Origin: Clostridia bacterium
GTDB lineage: Bacteria > Bacillota > Clostridia > Christensenellales > Pumilibacteraceae
Direction of reading: 5' to 3'
Length of the DNA stretch: 32,369 nt
NCBI GenBank assembly: GCA_013316045.1
Contig: WSNJ01000013.1
Location: 1-32,369 of the forward strand
A model generated the notes under the pieces. The model was not told the origin of the DNA, made no database searches, and worked only from the letters and a program-made list of their open reading frames with translations. The translations under genes and the position numbers were made by a program. Of this stretch, positions 1 to 7,571 are shown piece after piece; positions within the stretch are counted from its first letter, which is position 1, and every line of letters begins with the position of its first letter.

Positions 1-12
1 TTATCAGCCCTA

Positions 13-39
13 TTGACTTGCAAAAAATACGGACATAAT
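13..39 (+). promoter_or_regulatory. Candidate sigma-A promoter for degV
   Basis: TTGACT at 13-18 (5/6 match to TTGACA) and CATAAT at 34-39 (5/6 match to TATAAT) are 15 nt apart, which is slightly short. An alternative -10, TAATAT at 36-41, would give 17 nt. Transcription would start near 46, giving a leader of about 50 nt before the degV ATG at 97. Confidence 0.5.
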
Positions 40-96
40 ATATACTTAAACGGTAAAATCGGCATAAGCAAAACAAGAGAATTTCAGGAGATATTT

Positions 97-981
97 ATGA
101 GTGATTTTTGCCTTACGACAGACACTTCTTGCGACGTATTCCGTAACGAACTCGACGAAAAGCAAATCCCTTGGATACCCCTTTCGTTTACGATTGACGG
201 AGTAACTTACGACGACGATTTTTCGTCCGACGACAGATACGCGGATTTTTACGACAAAATAAAGTCCGGCGCAATGCCGACCACGAGTCAGATAAACGTT
301 TTCAACCACGAAGAATTTTTCGAAAAGGTTATAGCAAACGGCGCGAAGAACATAATTCACCTTACGCTTTCGGGCGGATTGTCGAACACCGTAAACTCGG
401 CGAGAACGGCGGCGCAGAACGTAACCGAAAAGCACCCCGATTGCAAGATATACATTCTCGACACTTTTTCGGCAACGCAAGGTCATCGCTACGTTCTCGA
501 CGAAGCGGTTAAATTACGCGACGGCGGAGTGAGCGTACAAGACGCTTATAACGAACTCGAAACGCTTGCAAGCAAAGTTCATCATTGGATAGTAGTCGAC
601 GACCTTATGCACTTAAAGCGCGGCGGACGCGTAAGCGGCGCAAGCGCATATATAGGCTCGCTGCTCAACATCAAGCCCGTGCTTATAATAAATTCCGAAG
701 GCAAACTCGCCGTAGTCAAAAAAGCAAAGGGCACGCTCAAAGCGTATCAATACGTAATGGAAATGATAAAGGAGCACGCCGAAGACCTTGACAACCTTGT
801 TATCTATCTCGCAGACGCCGACGCGAACGACAAGGTCGAAGAAATGAAAAAGCTGATAAAAGAAGCCTACCCCGCCGCCGACGTGCGCGTAGGTTGGATA
901 GGACCCGTAATCGGCGCGCACACGGGCAGCGGAACGCTCGGCATAGTGTTCAAAGGCAAAAAGCGACTCGACAACAAATAA
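97..981 (+). CDS. DegV family fatty-acid-binding protein
   Basis: A 294-residue DegV-type protein, the family's usual length (about 280-290). DegV proteins bind one long-chain fatty acid between two alpha/beta domains; in Gram-positives the FakB members present it to the kinase FakA. Visible family motifs are the N-terminal TTDTSCD (residues 7-13), MPTTSQ (60-65), the LSGGLSNT loop (91-98) and LKRGGRVSG further on, followed by an IGSLLNIKP segment. The ATG at 97 is chosen because CAGGAG lies a few bases upstream; the frame is open back to a TTG at 13, but that overlaps the promoter and adds residues without family similarity. The gene is monocistronic, with its own terminator. No fakA kinase gene is in the window, so the FakB role is inferred from the family only. 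Confidence 0.9.
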   Translation: MSDFCLTTDTSCDVFRNELDEKQIPWIPLSFTIDGVTYDDDFSSDDRYADFYDKIKSGAMPTTSQINVFNHEEFFEKVIANGAKNIIHLTLSGGLSNTVNSARTAAQNVTEKHPDCKIYILDTFSATQGHRYVLDEAVKLRDGGVSVQDAYNELETLASKVHHWIVVDDLMHLKRGGRVSGASAYIGSLLNIKPVLIINSEGKLAVVKKAKGTLKAYQYVMEMIKEHAEDLDNLVIYLADADANDKVEEMKKLIKEAYPAADVRVGWIGPVIGAHTGSGTLGIVFKGKKRLDNK

Positions 982-995
982 AACAAATCAAAAAG

Positions 996-1027
996 CCGCC
1001 TTGCGAAAATAAGCAAGACGGTTTTTT
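996..1027 (+). terminator. Intrinsic terminator after degV
   Basis: Arms CCGCCTTGC (996-1004) and GCAAGACGG (1013-1021) form a 9-bp stem with one mismatch, followed by six T. An A-rich stretch precedes the stem, so it may also work for the convergent minus-strand SGNH gene that ends at 1049. Confidence 0.75.
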
Positions 1028-1048
1028 CGGTTAAACTCTTTTATTACC

Positions 1049-1777
1049 CTATTCCCCGAAAACTATTTCTTCGAACAGCGAGTAAGCGAACAGGTTGTGC
1101 ATTTCGCGCGTAGGATGATTTATGCCGTTAGACAAAAGCTCGGTCGTATCCGTCCCCGCCGCGGCGAGAGCTTTCCATTTCTTATAGCAGTCGCAGACCT
1201 TAACGCCGCACTCTTTCGCCGTTTTGCGCGCCGCGTCCATATACTTATCCATAACGCCGCCGTTTTGGAGTTTTTCCGCGTTGCCTTCCCATTCCGTAAT
1301 CAACTTTTCCGCATTGTACTTAACGCGCGCGTTCATCATATTAGGCGTCATAAACAGAACTTCCGCGCCCGATTTCTTGCCTTGCGTAAAGATTCCTTTA
1401 AGCGCGGCTTCGTATTCGCCTATTTTACTCTCGCCGCCGTGAACGTCGTTCAAGCCGTAGCAAACGACTATAACGTCGGGCGAAAACGACAGAACGTCGC
1501 GTTGCATACGTTTGAGTCCGCTCGGCGCGCCGTCGCCGCTTATGCCCGCGTTGATTATATTTATCTGAGCGCGCGGGAAAGCCGAACGCAAAAGCGAGCG
1601 CACCTTTTCGGAATAAGCGTTTGCGTAGTCGAAAACAGTCTGAACCGAGTTTTCGCCAGTCTTGTAAATCTCGAAGCATCCCTGCGTAACGCTGTCGCCG
1701 AGAAAAGCTATCGTTACCGGCGGATTAGCCCATCTGTCGTTGTCGCTTGCCGCCAATTTTTCGGTAATTTTTTTCAT
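1049..1777 (-). CDS. SGNH/GDSL-type hydrolase (esterase/lipase family)
   Basis: A 242-residue SGNH-fold hydrolase; the family cleaves esters of acylated sugars, lipids and similar substrates. Block I FLGDSVTQG places the nucleophile at Ser29; block II Gly is in NAGISGDG (about 77-83); block III is YGLND with Asn110; block V is NHP with His221. The acid that usually sits 3 residues before the His is not in place: the local order is Asn217-Gly-Ile-Asn-His, so the triad may be incomplete or use another acid. No signal peptide is visible, so it is probably cytoplasmic. ATG at 1777 follows a GGAGAGA site. It lies divergent from rhaA, so a role in deacylating rhamnose-containing sugars is conceivable but is only inference from position. 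Confidence 0.88.
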   Translation of the reverse strand: MKKITEKLAASDNDRWANPPVTIAFLGDSVTQGCFEIYKTGENSVQTVFDYANAYSEKVRSLLRSAFPRAQINIINAGISGDGAPSGLKRMQRDVLSFSPDVIVVCYGLNDVHGGESKIGEYEAALKGIFTQGKKSGAEVLFMTPNMMNARVKYNAEKLITEWEGNAEKLQNGGVMDKYMDAARKTAKECGVKVCDCYKKWKALAAAGTDTTELLSNGINHPTREMHNLFAYSLFEEIVFGE

Positions 1778-1812
1778 AATATTCTCTCTCCGATTTACTA
1801 TAAGTTAATTGC

Positions 1813-1838
1813 TTTATACTATCCGATAAGAGTATAAA
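1813..1838. promoter_or_regulatory. Inverted repeat, candidate operator between SGNH gene and rhaA
   Basis: Perfect 8-bp arms TTTATACT (1813-1820) and AGTATAAA (1831-1838) are separated by 10 nt. The right arm contains the -10 of the minus-strand SGNH promoter and the spacer covers its predicted start site, while the site lies about 87 bp upstream of the predicted rhaA start. This placement fits a dimeric regulator controlling one or both sides. No regulator gene is in the window. Confidence 0.45.
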
Positions 1839-1859
1839 CTTATCTTACGAAAAAGGCAA
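1831..1859 (-). promoter_or_regulatory. Candidate sigma-A promoter for the SGNH hydrolase gene
   Basis: On the minus strand TTGCCT (1859-1854) and TATACT (1836-1831) are separated by 17 nt. The predicted start near 1824 gives a leader of about 46 nt to the ATG at 1777. Confidence 0.55.
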
Positions 1860-1877
1860 CCGAATTGCGGCAATCGC

Positions 1878-1906
1878 TTGCTTTTTGTTCCGAATTTTTA
1901 TATAAT
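1878..1906 (+). promoter_or_regulatory. Sigma-A promoter for rhaA-rhaB
   Basis: TTGCTT (1878-1883) and a perfect TATAAT (1901-1906) with 17-nt spacing. The predicted start near 1913 gives a leader of about 35 nt, with GGGAGA at 1933-1938 as ribosome binding site for rhaA. Confidence 0.75.
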
Positions 1907-1947
1907 GAAACGGTATCTAAAATTGTGATTTCGGGAGACGAAAAATT

Positions 1948-3201
1948 ATGAAAGAAGAACAAATCTTAAAGAACTACGAAAGCGCGAAAGCTATCTACCG
2001 CGACTTTGGCGTAGACGCCGACAAAGCGCTTGAAAAATACAAGAATATGCGTATTTCCCTGCACTGTTGGCAGGGCGACGACATCCGCGGCTTCGAAGAA
2101 AAAGTAGTTGCGAGCGAGAACGTCGTTACGGGCAACTATCCCGGCGCGGCAAGAAACCCGCAGGAACTTCGCGCGGACATCGAGCAGGTTCTTAAAAATT
2201 CGCCCGTAAGGCACAAGGTAAATCTTCACAGCGTATATGCCGAGCCGAAAAAGCCGACTTCGCGCGAAGAACTCGACGTTACGGCGTTTGAAAATTGGAT
2301 AGAATGGGCGAAAAAGAACAAAGTCGGACTTGACTACAACGGTTCGTTCTTCGCTCACGAAATGATGGACAACGGGCTTTCCGTTACGAGCCAAAAGAAA
2401 GAAGTGCGCGATTTCTGGATACGCCATCTCGAAACGACGCGCGAAATCGCCTACAATATGGGCAAGAGCTTAAACGACGTTTGCGTCAACAATATCTGGT
2501 TCCCCGACGGACTCAAAGACAACCCCGCCGACAGACGCTATTGGCGCGAACTGCTTAAAGACAGCTTAGACAAGGGCTTGAAGAAAAAATACGACAAAAA
2601 GCACCTTATCGACACGCTCGAAGCAAAAGTTTTCGGCATAGGCACGGAATGCTTCGTTGCGGGTTCTTACGACTTCTACCTGCCCTACTGCATTAAAAAC
2701 GGCGTGGGCATCTGCCTTGACACGGGGCACTTCCACCCGACCGAATCGGTTGCGGACAAACTCTCGTCGCTGTCGCTTTTCTTCGACGATATTCTGCTCC
2801 ACGTAAGCCGCGGCGTGCGTTGGGATTCCGACCACGTAACCGTTTGCGACGACACGACCAACGCAATTATGGTCGAAGCGAACCGCGCGGGCATTATGGA
2901 TAAGCTCCATATAGCGCTCGACTACTTCGACGCGTCAATAAACAGAATATTCGCTTGGACGGTAGGGCTCCGTTGCGCCGCAAGAAGTATGCTCGCGGCT
3001 TTGCTCGAACCCGTGGATATGCTTAAAAAAGCCGAACGTGCCGACGACTTCGGGCTCAGACTCGCACTTACGGAAGAAGCAAAGGCTCTGCCCGTCAACG
3101 CCGTTTGGGATATGGCTTGTCTGCAAGCGGGCGCGGGAGTCGGCTACGATTGGATAAAAGACGTTCAGAACTACTCCGAAAAAGTTATCGCGCGACGTTA
3201 A
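1948..3201 (+). CDS. rhaA: L-rhamnose isomerase
   Basis: Interconverts L-rhamnose and L-rhamnulose, the first catabolic step in the cytoplasm. The 417-residue length matches the family (E. coli about 419). Recognisable stretches are RISLHCWQGDD near residue 35 and LDTGHFHPTE near 257. Using the E. coli metal ligands as I recall them, a constant shift of 9 residues places every one of them correctly here: Glu225, Asp258, His285 and Asp325 for one Mn site, and His261, Asp293 and Asp295 for the other. The active site therefore looks intact. It is followed after 36 nt by rhaB, forming a two-gene unit behind a good promoter. No aldolase (rhaD) or transporter follows. Confidence 0.96.
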   Translation: MKEEQILKNYESAKAIYRDFGVDADKALEKYKNMRISLHCWQGDDIRGFEEKVVASENVVTGNYPGAARNPQELRADIEQVLKNSPVRHKVNLHSVYAEPKKPTSREELDVTAFENWIEWAKKNKVGLDYNGSFFAHEMMDNGLSVTSQKKEVRDFWIRHLETTREIAYNMGKSLNDVCVNNIWFPDGLKDNPADRRYWRELLKDSLDKGLKKKYDKKHLIDTLEAKVFGIGTECFVAGSYDFYLPYCIKNGVGICLDTGHFHPTESVADKLSSLSLFFDDILLHVSRGVRWDSDHVTVCDDTTNAIMVEANRAGIMDKLHIALDYFDASINRIFAWTVGLRCAARSMLAALLEPVDMLKKAERADDFGLRLALTEEAKALPVNAVWDMACLQAGAGVGYDWIKDVQNYSEKVIARR

Positions 3202-3237
3202 ATTTTCTCAAATATCTAAGAATTTCAGGAGCTGACT

Positions 3238-4659
3238 ATGACAAAACGCAACCCCACCGTTCTGTGTTTCGACTTCGGCGCAACGAGCGCGCGCGGAATG
3301 CTATGCACGCTTAAAGGCAATAAAATAGAACTGAGCGAAGTCCACCGCTTCGACAACACGCCCGTAAAAAAAGACGGCGTGCTTTATTGGGACCTTGATA
3401 CGCTCTTTGCCGAAATGAAAACGGGCATTAAAAAAGCCGCGGAAACGGCTGATTTCGACAGCATAGGAATCGACACCTGGGGCGTAGATTTTGCGCTTCT
3501 GGACGAAAACGACAATATAATCGAAAAGCCCGTACACTACCGCGACACGCGCACCGACGGCATTATGGACGAAGTGTTCGCAAAGGTCGGCAAACAGTAT
3601 ATGTACGACAGAACGGGCATTCAGTTTATGCAGTTTAACACCGTTTTTCAGCTGTACTATCTCAAAACGCGCAAGCCCGAATTACTCGCCCGCGCGAAAA
3701 AGTTCGTAATGATGCCGAACCTGTTCTCGTTCCTTTTAACGGGCAAAGTATCTTGCGAAAAGAGTATCGCGTCGACAAGCCATATGCTTAACGCAAAGAG
3801 CGGCGAATGGGACAGAGAGCTTATAGAAAAAGTCGGGCTCGATTTTTCGCTGTTCCCCGAAATAGTAAAGAGCGGCACGGTTAACGGCTACGTAAAAGAA
3901 GATATCTGCCGCGAGCTGAATATAAAGAGCGTTCCCGTCTTCAACGTTTGCGGACACGACACGGCGAGCGCGGTTGCGGCTGTTCCGTCGAATAAGGAAT
4001 ACCCCGCATATATAAGTTGCGGCACTTGGAGCTTGCTCGGAACCGAACTCGAATCCCCCGTTCTTACGCGGGAGAGCTTCGAGCTTAACTACACGAACGA
4101 ATCGGGCTACAACGATACGATACGTTATCTGAAAAACATTATGGGTCTTTGGATAATCAACGAGTGTCGGCGGAATTGGCGCGACGGCGGAACTTCGCTC
4201 TCATACGCCGAGATTATGGAGCTTGCGCGCAAGGAAGAAAAAGACAAGTTCATTATCGACGTGGACGACGACGCGTTCCTTAAACCCGAAAGAATGCCCG
4301 AAAAGATTTCCGATTATCTGTTTTCCCGCGGTCAGGGTCGCCCCGCTTCCGTCGCTCAGACGGCGCGGTGCGTATACGACAGCCTTGCGAAAAAGTACAG
4401 CGAAGAAATAGAAAAGCTCGAACTGCTCACGGGCAGAAAATTCGATTGCCTGCACATAATCGGCGGCGGTTGCAACGCGGACTTGCTTTGCCGCGAAACG
4501 GCGCGCGAATGCGGCATTCCCGTATATGCCGGACCGTCGGAAGCTACGGTCTTAGGCAACGCCGCAGTACAGCTTATTGCCGGCGGATATCTGAAAAACA
4601 TCTCTCAGGCAAGAGAAGTTATAAAAGACAGTTTCGATATTAAAGTTTATAACCCGTAA
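3238..4659 (+). CDS. rhaB: L-rhamnulokinase (FGGY carbohydrate kinase)
   Basis: Phosphorylates L-rhamnulose to rhamnulose-1-phosphate with ATP. 473 residues, close to the family's usual length (about 480-490). The FGGY fold is shown by the N-terminal phosphate loop CFDFGATSARG (10-20), the substrate stretch GIDTWGVDFALLD (77-89), CGHDTASAVAAVP (238-250) with the probable catalytic base Asp241, and a C-terminal adenosine motif IIGGGCNADLLC. AGGAG ends 8 nt before the ATG. It is the second gene of the rhaAB unit. The product needs RhaD aldolase, which is not in the window and must be encoded elsewhere if the pathway is complete. Confidence 0.96.
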   Translation: MTKRNPTVLCFDFGATSARGMLCTLKGNKIELSEVHRFDNTPVKKDGVLYWDLDTLFAEMKTGIKKAAETADFDSIGIDTWGVDFALLDENDNIIEKPVHYRDTRTDGIMDEVFAKVGKQYMYDRTGIQFMQFNTVFQLYYLKTRKPELLARAKKFVMMPNLFSFLLTGKVSCEKSIASTSHMLNAKSGEWDRELIEKVGLDFSLFPEIVKSGTVNGYVKEDICRELNIKSVPVFNVCGHDTASAVAAVPSNKEYPAYISCGTWSLLGTELESPVLTRESFELNYTNESGYNDTIRYLKNIMGLWIINECRRNWRDGGTSLSYAEIMELARKEEKDKFIIDVDDDAFLKPERMPEKISDYLFSRGQGRPASVAQTARCVYDSLAKKYSEEIEKLELLTGRKFDCLHIIGGGCNADLLCRETARECGIPVYAGPSEATVLGNAAVQLIAGGYLKNISQAREVIKDSFDIKVYNP

Positions 4660-4675
4660 TTACGAGCAGAACTTC

Positions 4676-4843
4676 TGTCATTTCGAGCGCAGTCGAGAAA
4701 TCTTTTCATTTCTCCGAGATTTCTCCGCTCCGTTCGCTCCGCTCACTTCGGTCGAAATGACACAGACGGTTTTTTTCGCTCGCTTCTGTCATACAAACTT
4801 GTCATTTCGACCGTAGCGGCATAGCCGCGAAGCGGAGAAATCT
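4676..4843. repeat. Cluster of three dispersed intergenic repeats (GTCATTTCGA family)
   Basis: Three related units fill most of the gap between rhaB and sbcC. Unit A (4676-4703, plus) begins TGTCATTTCGAGCG and ends GAGAAATCT. Unit B (4717-4764) is the same type on the minus strand, carrying an extra CTCCGTTCGCTC-like stretch. Unit C (4800-4843, plus) begins TGTCATTTCGACCG, has the palindrome GCGGCATAGCCGC at 4816-4828, and ends GGAGAAATCT. A and B face each other and could pair into a long hairpin; seven T follow closely (4770-4776), so the pair may act as a terminator for rhaB. A fourth relative lies at 19044-19086. I recall similar strings between genes in many gut Clostridia drafts but could not search. 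Confidence 0.8.
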
Positions 4844-4877
4844 CTTTCTAACCGCATTGTTCATAAACTTGTTCCTT

Positions 4878-7571
4878 TTACGCCTTTTCGATAATCAGTT
4901 TACTGCCTGCTCCTTCGGTTGCGGGCAGAACCTTTATCCGCGACGGAATTTTCTCAACAAGCTCGGAGCGGTGCGACACAAGACCGACCATCGTTTCGTC
5001 GGCGAGCTTGTAAAGAGCCGCGGCAACCGTGTCGATTGCGTTTTCGTCGAGCGTGCCGAACCCTTCGTCGAGAAAGAAGAAATCATAGCTTTTGTTATGC
5101 GCGATTTGTTCGGATATGGCAATCGCCATCGAAAGCGACGCCAGGAAAGTTTCGCCGCCCGACAGCGTGCGGACTTTTCGCTTTTCGCCGCCGCGCAGAT
5201 GGTCGCTTACCCAAAAATCGCTCTTTTTATCGTCTTCTACGTAGTCGAGAGTAAACTTTCCGCCGCTCAGCTCGAACAGCTTTTCCGAAGCGCGCGACGT
5301 GAACTCTCGTATATATTCTTCTTCGATATATTCCAAAAACTTATTTCCGCGCAGAATCTTAGCAAGCGATTCGGCTGTTTCGCGCCGCTTTTCGTAATAT
5401 TTCCGCTCGGTTTCGAGAACTTCTTTATCTTTAAGCCCCTTTTCGCCGTCCGAAACAAACTGTTTGAGCGCAACGGTTTCCGCAATAAGCTCGCTCTTTC
5501 TCTTATCCGCCGCGGCTTTCGCGTTTTCCGTTTCTTCGGCGGCTTTTTCGTCGAACGCTATATTTCCCGCCGCCGCGACAGCCTTTTCCGCATTCGCTAT
5601 ATTCGCCGCAATGCGCGCCTCGTTTGCGCTGTGCTCCTGCGTTTCCCTGTTCAGCTCGTCGCGGAGTTTTTCGCAGTCGGCAATTATCTTTTCGCTCTTT
5701 TCGAGCGTTTCCCTTGCGGCTTTCTCGGCGCTCTCGAAGTCGTCGCCGACGAGTTTTTTAAGCTCTTCCTTGCGCCTTTCTATTTCTTCGGAATAACTTT
5801 TCCCCGTCTGCAAAATAAGCTCGGTTTCCGACTTGATTTCCGCTTCGTCGCGCATAAACTTTTCGCAATTCCTTTCGCTTGCGGCTATATGCGATATAAG
5901 CTCCGCGGCTTTGCAAACCTTTGCAAACCCGTCTTTAAGCCGTGCGAAAGCCGACGGAATTTCGTTTTCGTCCTGCGTGCATTTTATTTCCGACAAAGCC
6001 GTTTTCACGCTCTTTTCCGCGTCCTGCATTTCCTTGAAAAGTCTGTCGCGGTTGTCGCAAAGCGTTTTGAGTTCCGCGGCGCATTTTTCGCGCGCCGTCT
6101 TTGCCGCGTCGTAATCGGCTTTCAGTTCCGAAAGTTTGCCGCTCCCTTTGCCCGCGCCGCCGCATTTGCCCGAATGATACACTCCGCCGCAAACGGGACA
6201 CGAATCGCCGTCTTTAAGCGTAGCCGCAACCGACAAAGCCGCGCTTTCCGTCCTTGCCGTTTCGTAAGCCCTTTCGGCTTCTTTTTCCGCGTTTTCCGCA
6301 CTCTCGAACTTCGCTTTGTACGCGGGAATTTTTTCATCCGCAACACGGAAATTTTCGCGCAGTCCGTTCAGATTTACTCGCGCTTTTTTCAGATTTTCGA
6401 TATTGATTCCGTCCGCCGTAACCGCCGAATTAAGCTCCGTTTTCTTCGCGTCGAACCGCGCCGAAAGCTGTGCCGTATCGAGCTCGCCGATACCGCCGAA
6501 AAGCGAGTTAAGCTCTCTGCGCACCTTATCTTTCTCAGCCGTTTCCTTTGCGATTTTTTCCGCGACTTCTTTGCGCGAATTTTCTTTTTCCGCGTATTTT
6601 TTTCTGAGTTCCGCACGCTTGATTTCCAGCTCGCTTATACGCTCTTTCGACTGCCCGACCGTTTCGCTTTTCGACAGAATATCTTTCGCTTTGTCGCGGC
6701 TTTTCTGCGCTTCCGCGGAGGCTTTTTCGCTCTCGGTCAACTTGTCGCGCTTTGCCGCAAGCAGTTTACCGACCGCATTTTCGGCTTCTCGGGCGCGTTT
6801 CTGTTCGTCAAGCGACGCTTTCGCCGCCACGGCGTCATTGAATTTCTGACGCAGAAGCGCGATTTGCGAAACTTCTTTTTCGAGTTTTGCAAGCGTTTTT
6901 TCCGTCTGTCCGAGTTCTTTTTCCGCGGCTTTCAGCTCGGTTTTTTTCTCTGCCACCGCCTTGTGCGACAAGTCTTTCAAATGCTCTGCCCTTGCCGTCG
7001 TTTCGTTCTCTTTCGCCGCGAATTTCTCCGCAACCGCATTGAACTTCTTCGACAGTCCGTCGAACTTATCGAGCGAAAAAAGCTGAGCTATCGTAGTGTT
7101 GCGCGCCGTCTTTTTCGACGTTAAAAACTTGCCGAATTTGCCCTGCTCCAAAATAACGACCTGCGTAAAATCGCCCGCCGAAAGTCCGATTAGCTTCTGC
7201 ATTTCCGCGTTGACTTTTTCCACGCCGTCGGCGACCATATCGTTGTTCTCGGAAACGTTCGTCAGGTACGCCTTATCTCCGCCCGCCTTACGCGAGAGAA
7301 TGCGCTTGACTTCCCACTCCGCGCCGCCGAGTTCGAACCGGAAAACTATCGTCCCCTTGTCGCAGGAAAGATTTATGTAGTCGTCCTTTGTGTCGCCCCT
7401 GTCGCCCTTGCCGTACAGCGCGAGTATAATCGAATCGAGAATAGTCGTTTTGCCCGACCCCGTAGGTCCGCAGATACAGAAAATATTCGCGTCCGCCGCG
7501 TCTGAAAAATCAATCTCCTGCGCGGCAACAAAGCTGTTTATGCCTTCTATCGATAAGTAAATCGGTTTCAT
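4878..7571 (-). CDS. sbcC: Nuclease SbcCD subunit C (Rad50-type SMC ATPase)
   Basis: ATPase and DNA-tethering subunit of the SbcCD nuclease, which opens hairpins and trims blocked double-strand ends. 897 residues, shorter than many homologues (about 1000-1150). Order of parts: N-terminal ATPase half with Walker A GPTGSGKT (35-42); long Lys/Glu/Ala-rich coiled coil (about 180-450); zinc hook CPVC (458-461); returning coiled coil (about 475-730); C-terminal ATPase half with signature LSGGE (803-807), Walker B and D-loop FFLDEGFGTLDE (about 831-842) and a switch His in VSHRSE (about 866). The shorter length sits in the coiled coils, so the arms are probably shorter. The ATG overlaps the sbcD stop by 4 nt (ATGA), indicating translational coupling. 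Confidence 0.96.
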   Translation of the reverse strand: MKPIYLSIEGINSFVAAQEIDFSDAADANIFCICGPTGSGKTTILDSIILALYGKGDRGDTKDDYINLSCDKGTIVFRFELGGAEWEVKRILSRKAGGDKAYLTNVSENNDMVADGVEKVNAEMQKLIGLSAGDFTQVVILEQGKFGKFLTSKKTARNTTIAQLFSLDKFDGLSKKFNAVAEKFAAKENETTARAEHLKDLSHKAVAEKKTELKAAEKELGQTEKTLAKLEKEVSQIALLRQKFNDAVAAKASLDEQKRAREAENAVGKLLAAKRDKLTESEKASAEAQKSRDKAKDILSKSETVGQSKERISELEIKRAELRKKYAEKENSRKEVAEKIAKETAEKDKVRRELNSLFGGIGELDTAQLSARFDAKKTELNSAVTADGINIENLKKARVNLNGLRENFRVADEKIPAYKAKFESAENAEKEAERAYETARTESAALSVAATLKDGDSCPVCGGVYHSGKCGGAGKGSGKLSELKADYDAAKTAREKCAAELKTLCDNRDRLFKEMQDAEKSVKTALSEIKCTQDENEIPSAFARLKDGFAKVCKAAELISHIAASERNCEKFMRDEAEIKSETELILQTGKSYSEEIERRKEELKKLVGDDFESAEKAARETLEKSEKIIADCEKLRDELNRETQEHSANEARIAANIANAEKAVAAAGNIAFDEKAAEETENAKAAADKRKSELIAETVALKQFVSDGEKGLKDKEVLETERKYYEKRRETAESLAKILRGNKFLEYIEEEYIREFTSRASEKLFELSGGKFTLDYVEDDKKSDFWVSDHLRGGEKRKVRTLSGGETFLASLSMAIAISEQIAHNKSYDFFFLDEGFGTLDENAIDTVAAALYKLADETMVGLVSHRSELVEKIPSRIKVLPATEGAGSKLIIEKA

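Noticed and set aside
13..96. Extended start of degV at TTG 13
   Set aside because: Overlaps a good promoter; the extra residues lack DegV similarity; the ATG at 97 has a proper AGGAG site.
1901..1922. Possible CcpA cre box around ATGAAACGGTATCTA
   Set aside because: One base is missing in the core compared with the cre consensus; not a convincing match.
4857..7124. Open frame of 755 codons on the plus strand, antisense to sbcC
   Set aside because: Arg/Phe-rich translation without any domain; produced by the codon bias of sbcC on the opposite strand, whose motifs are all intact.
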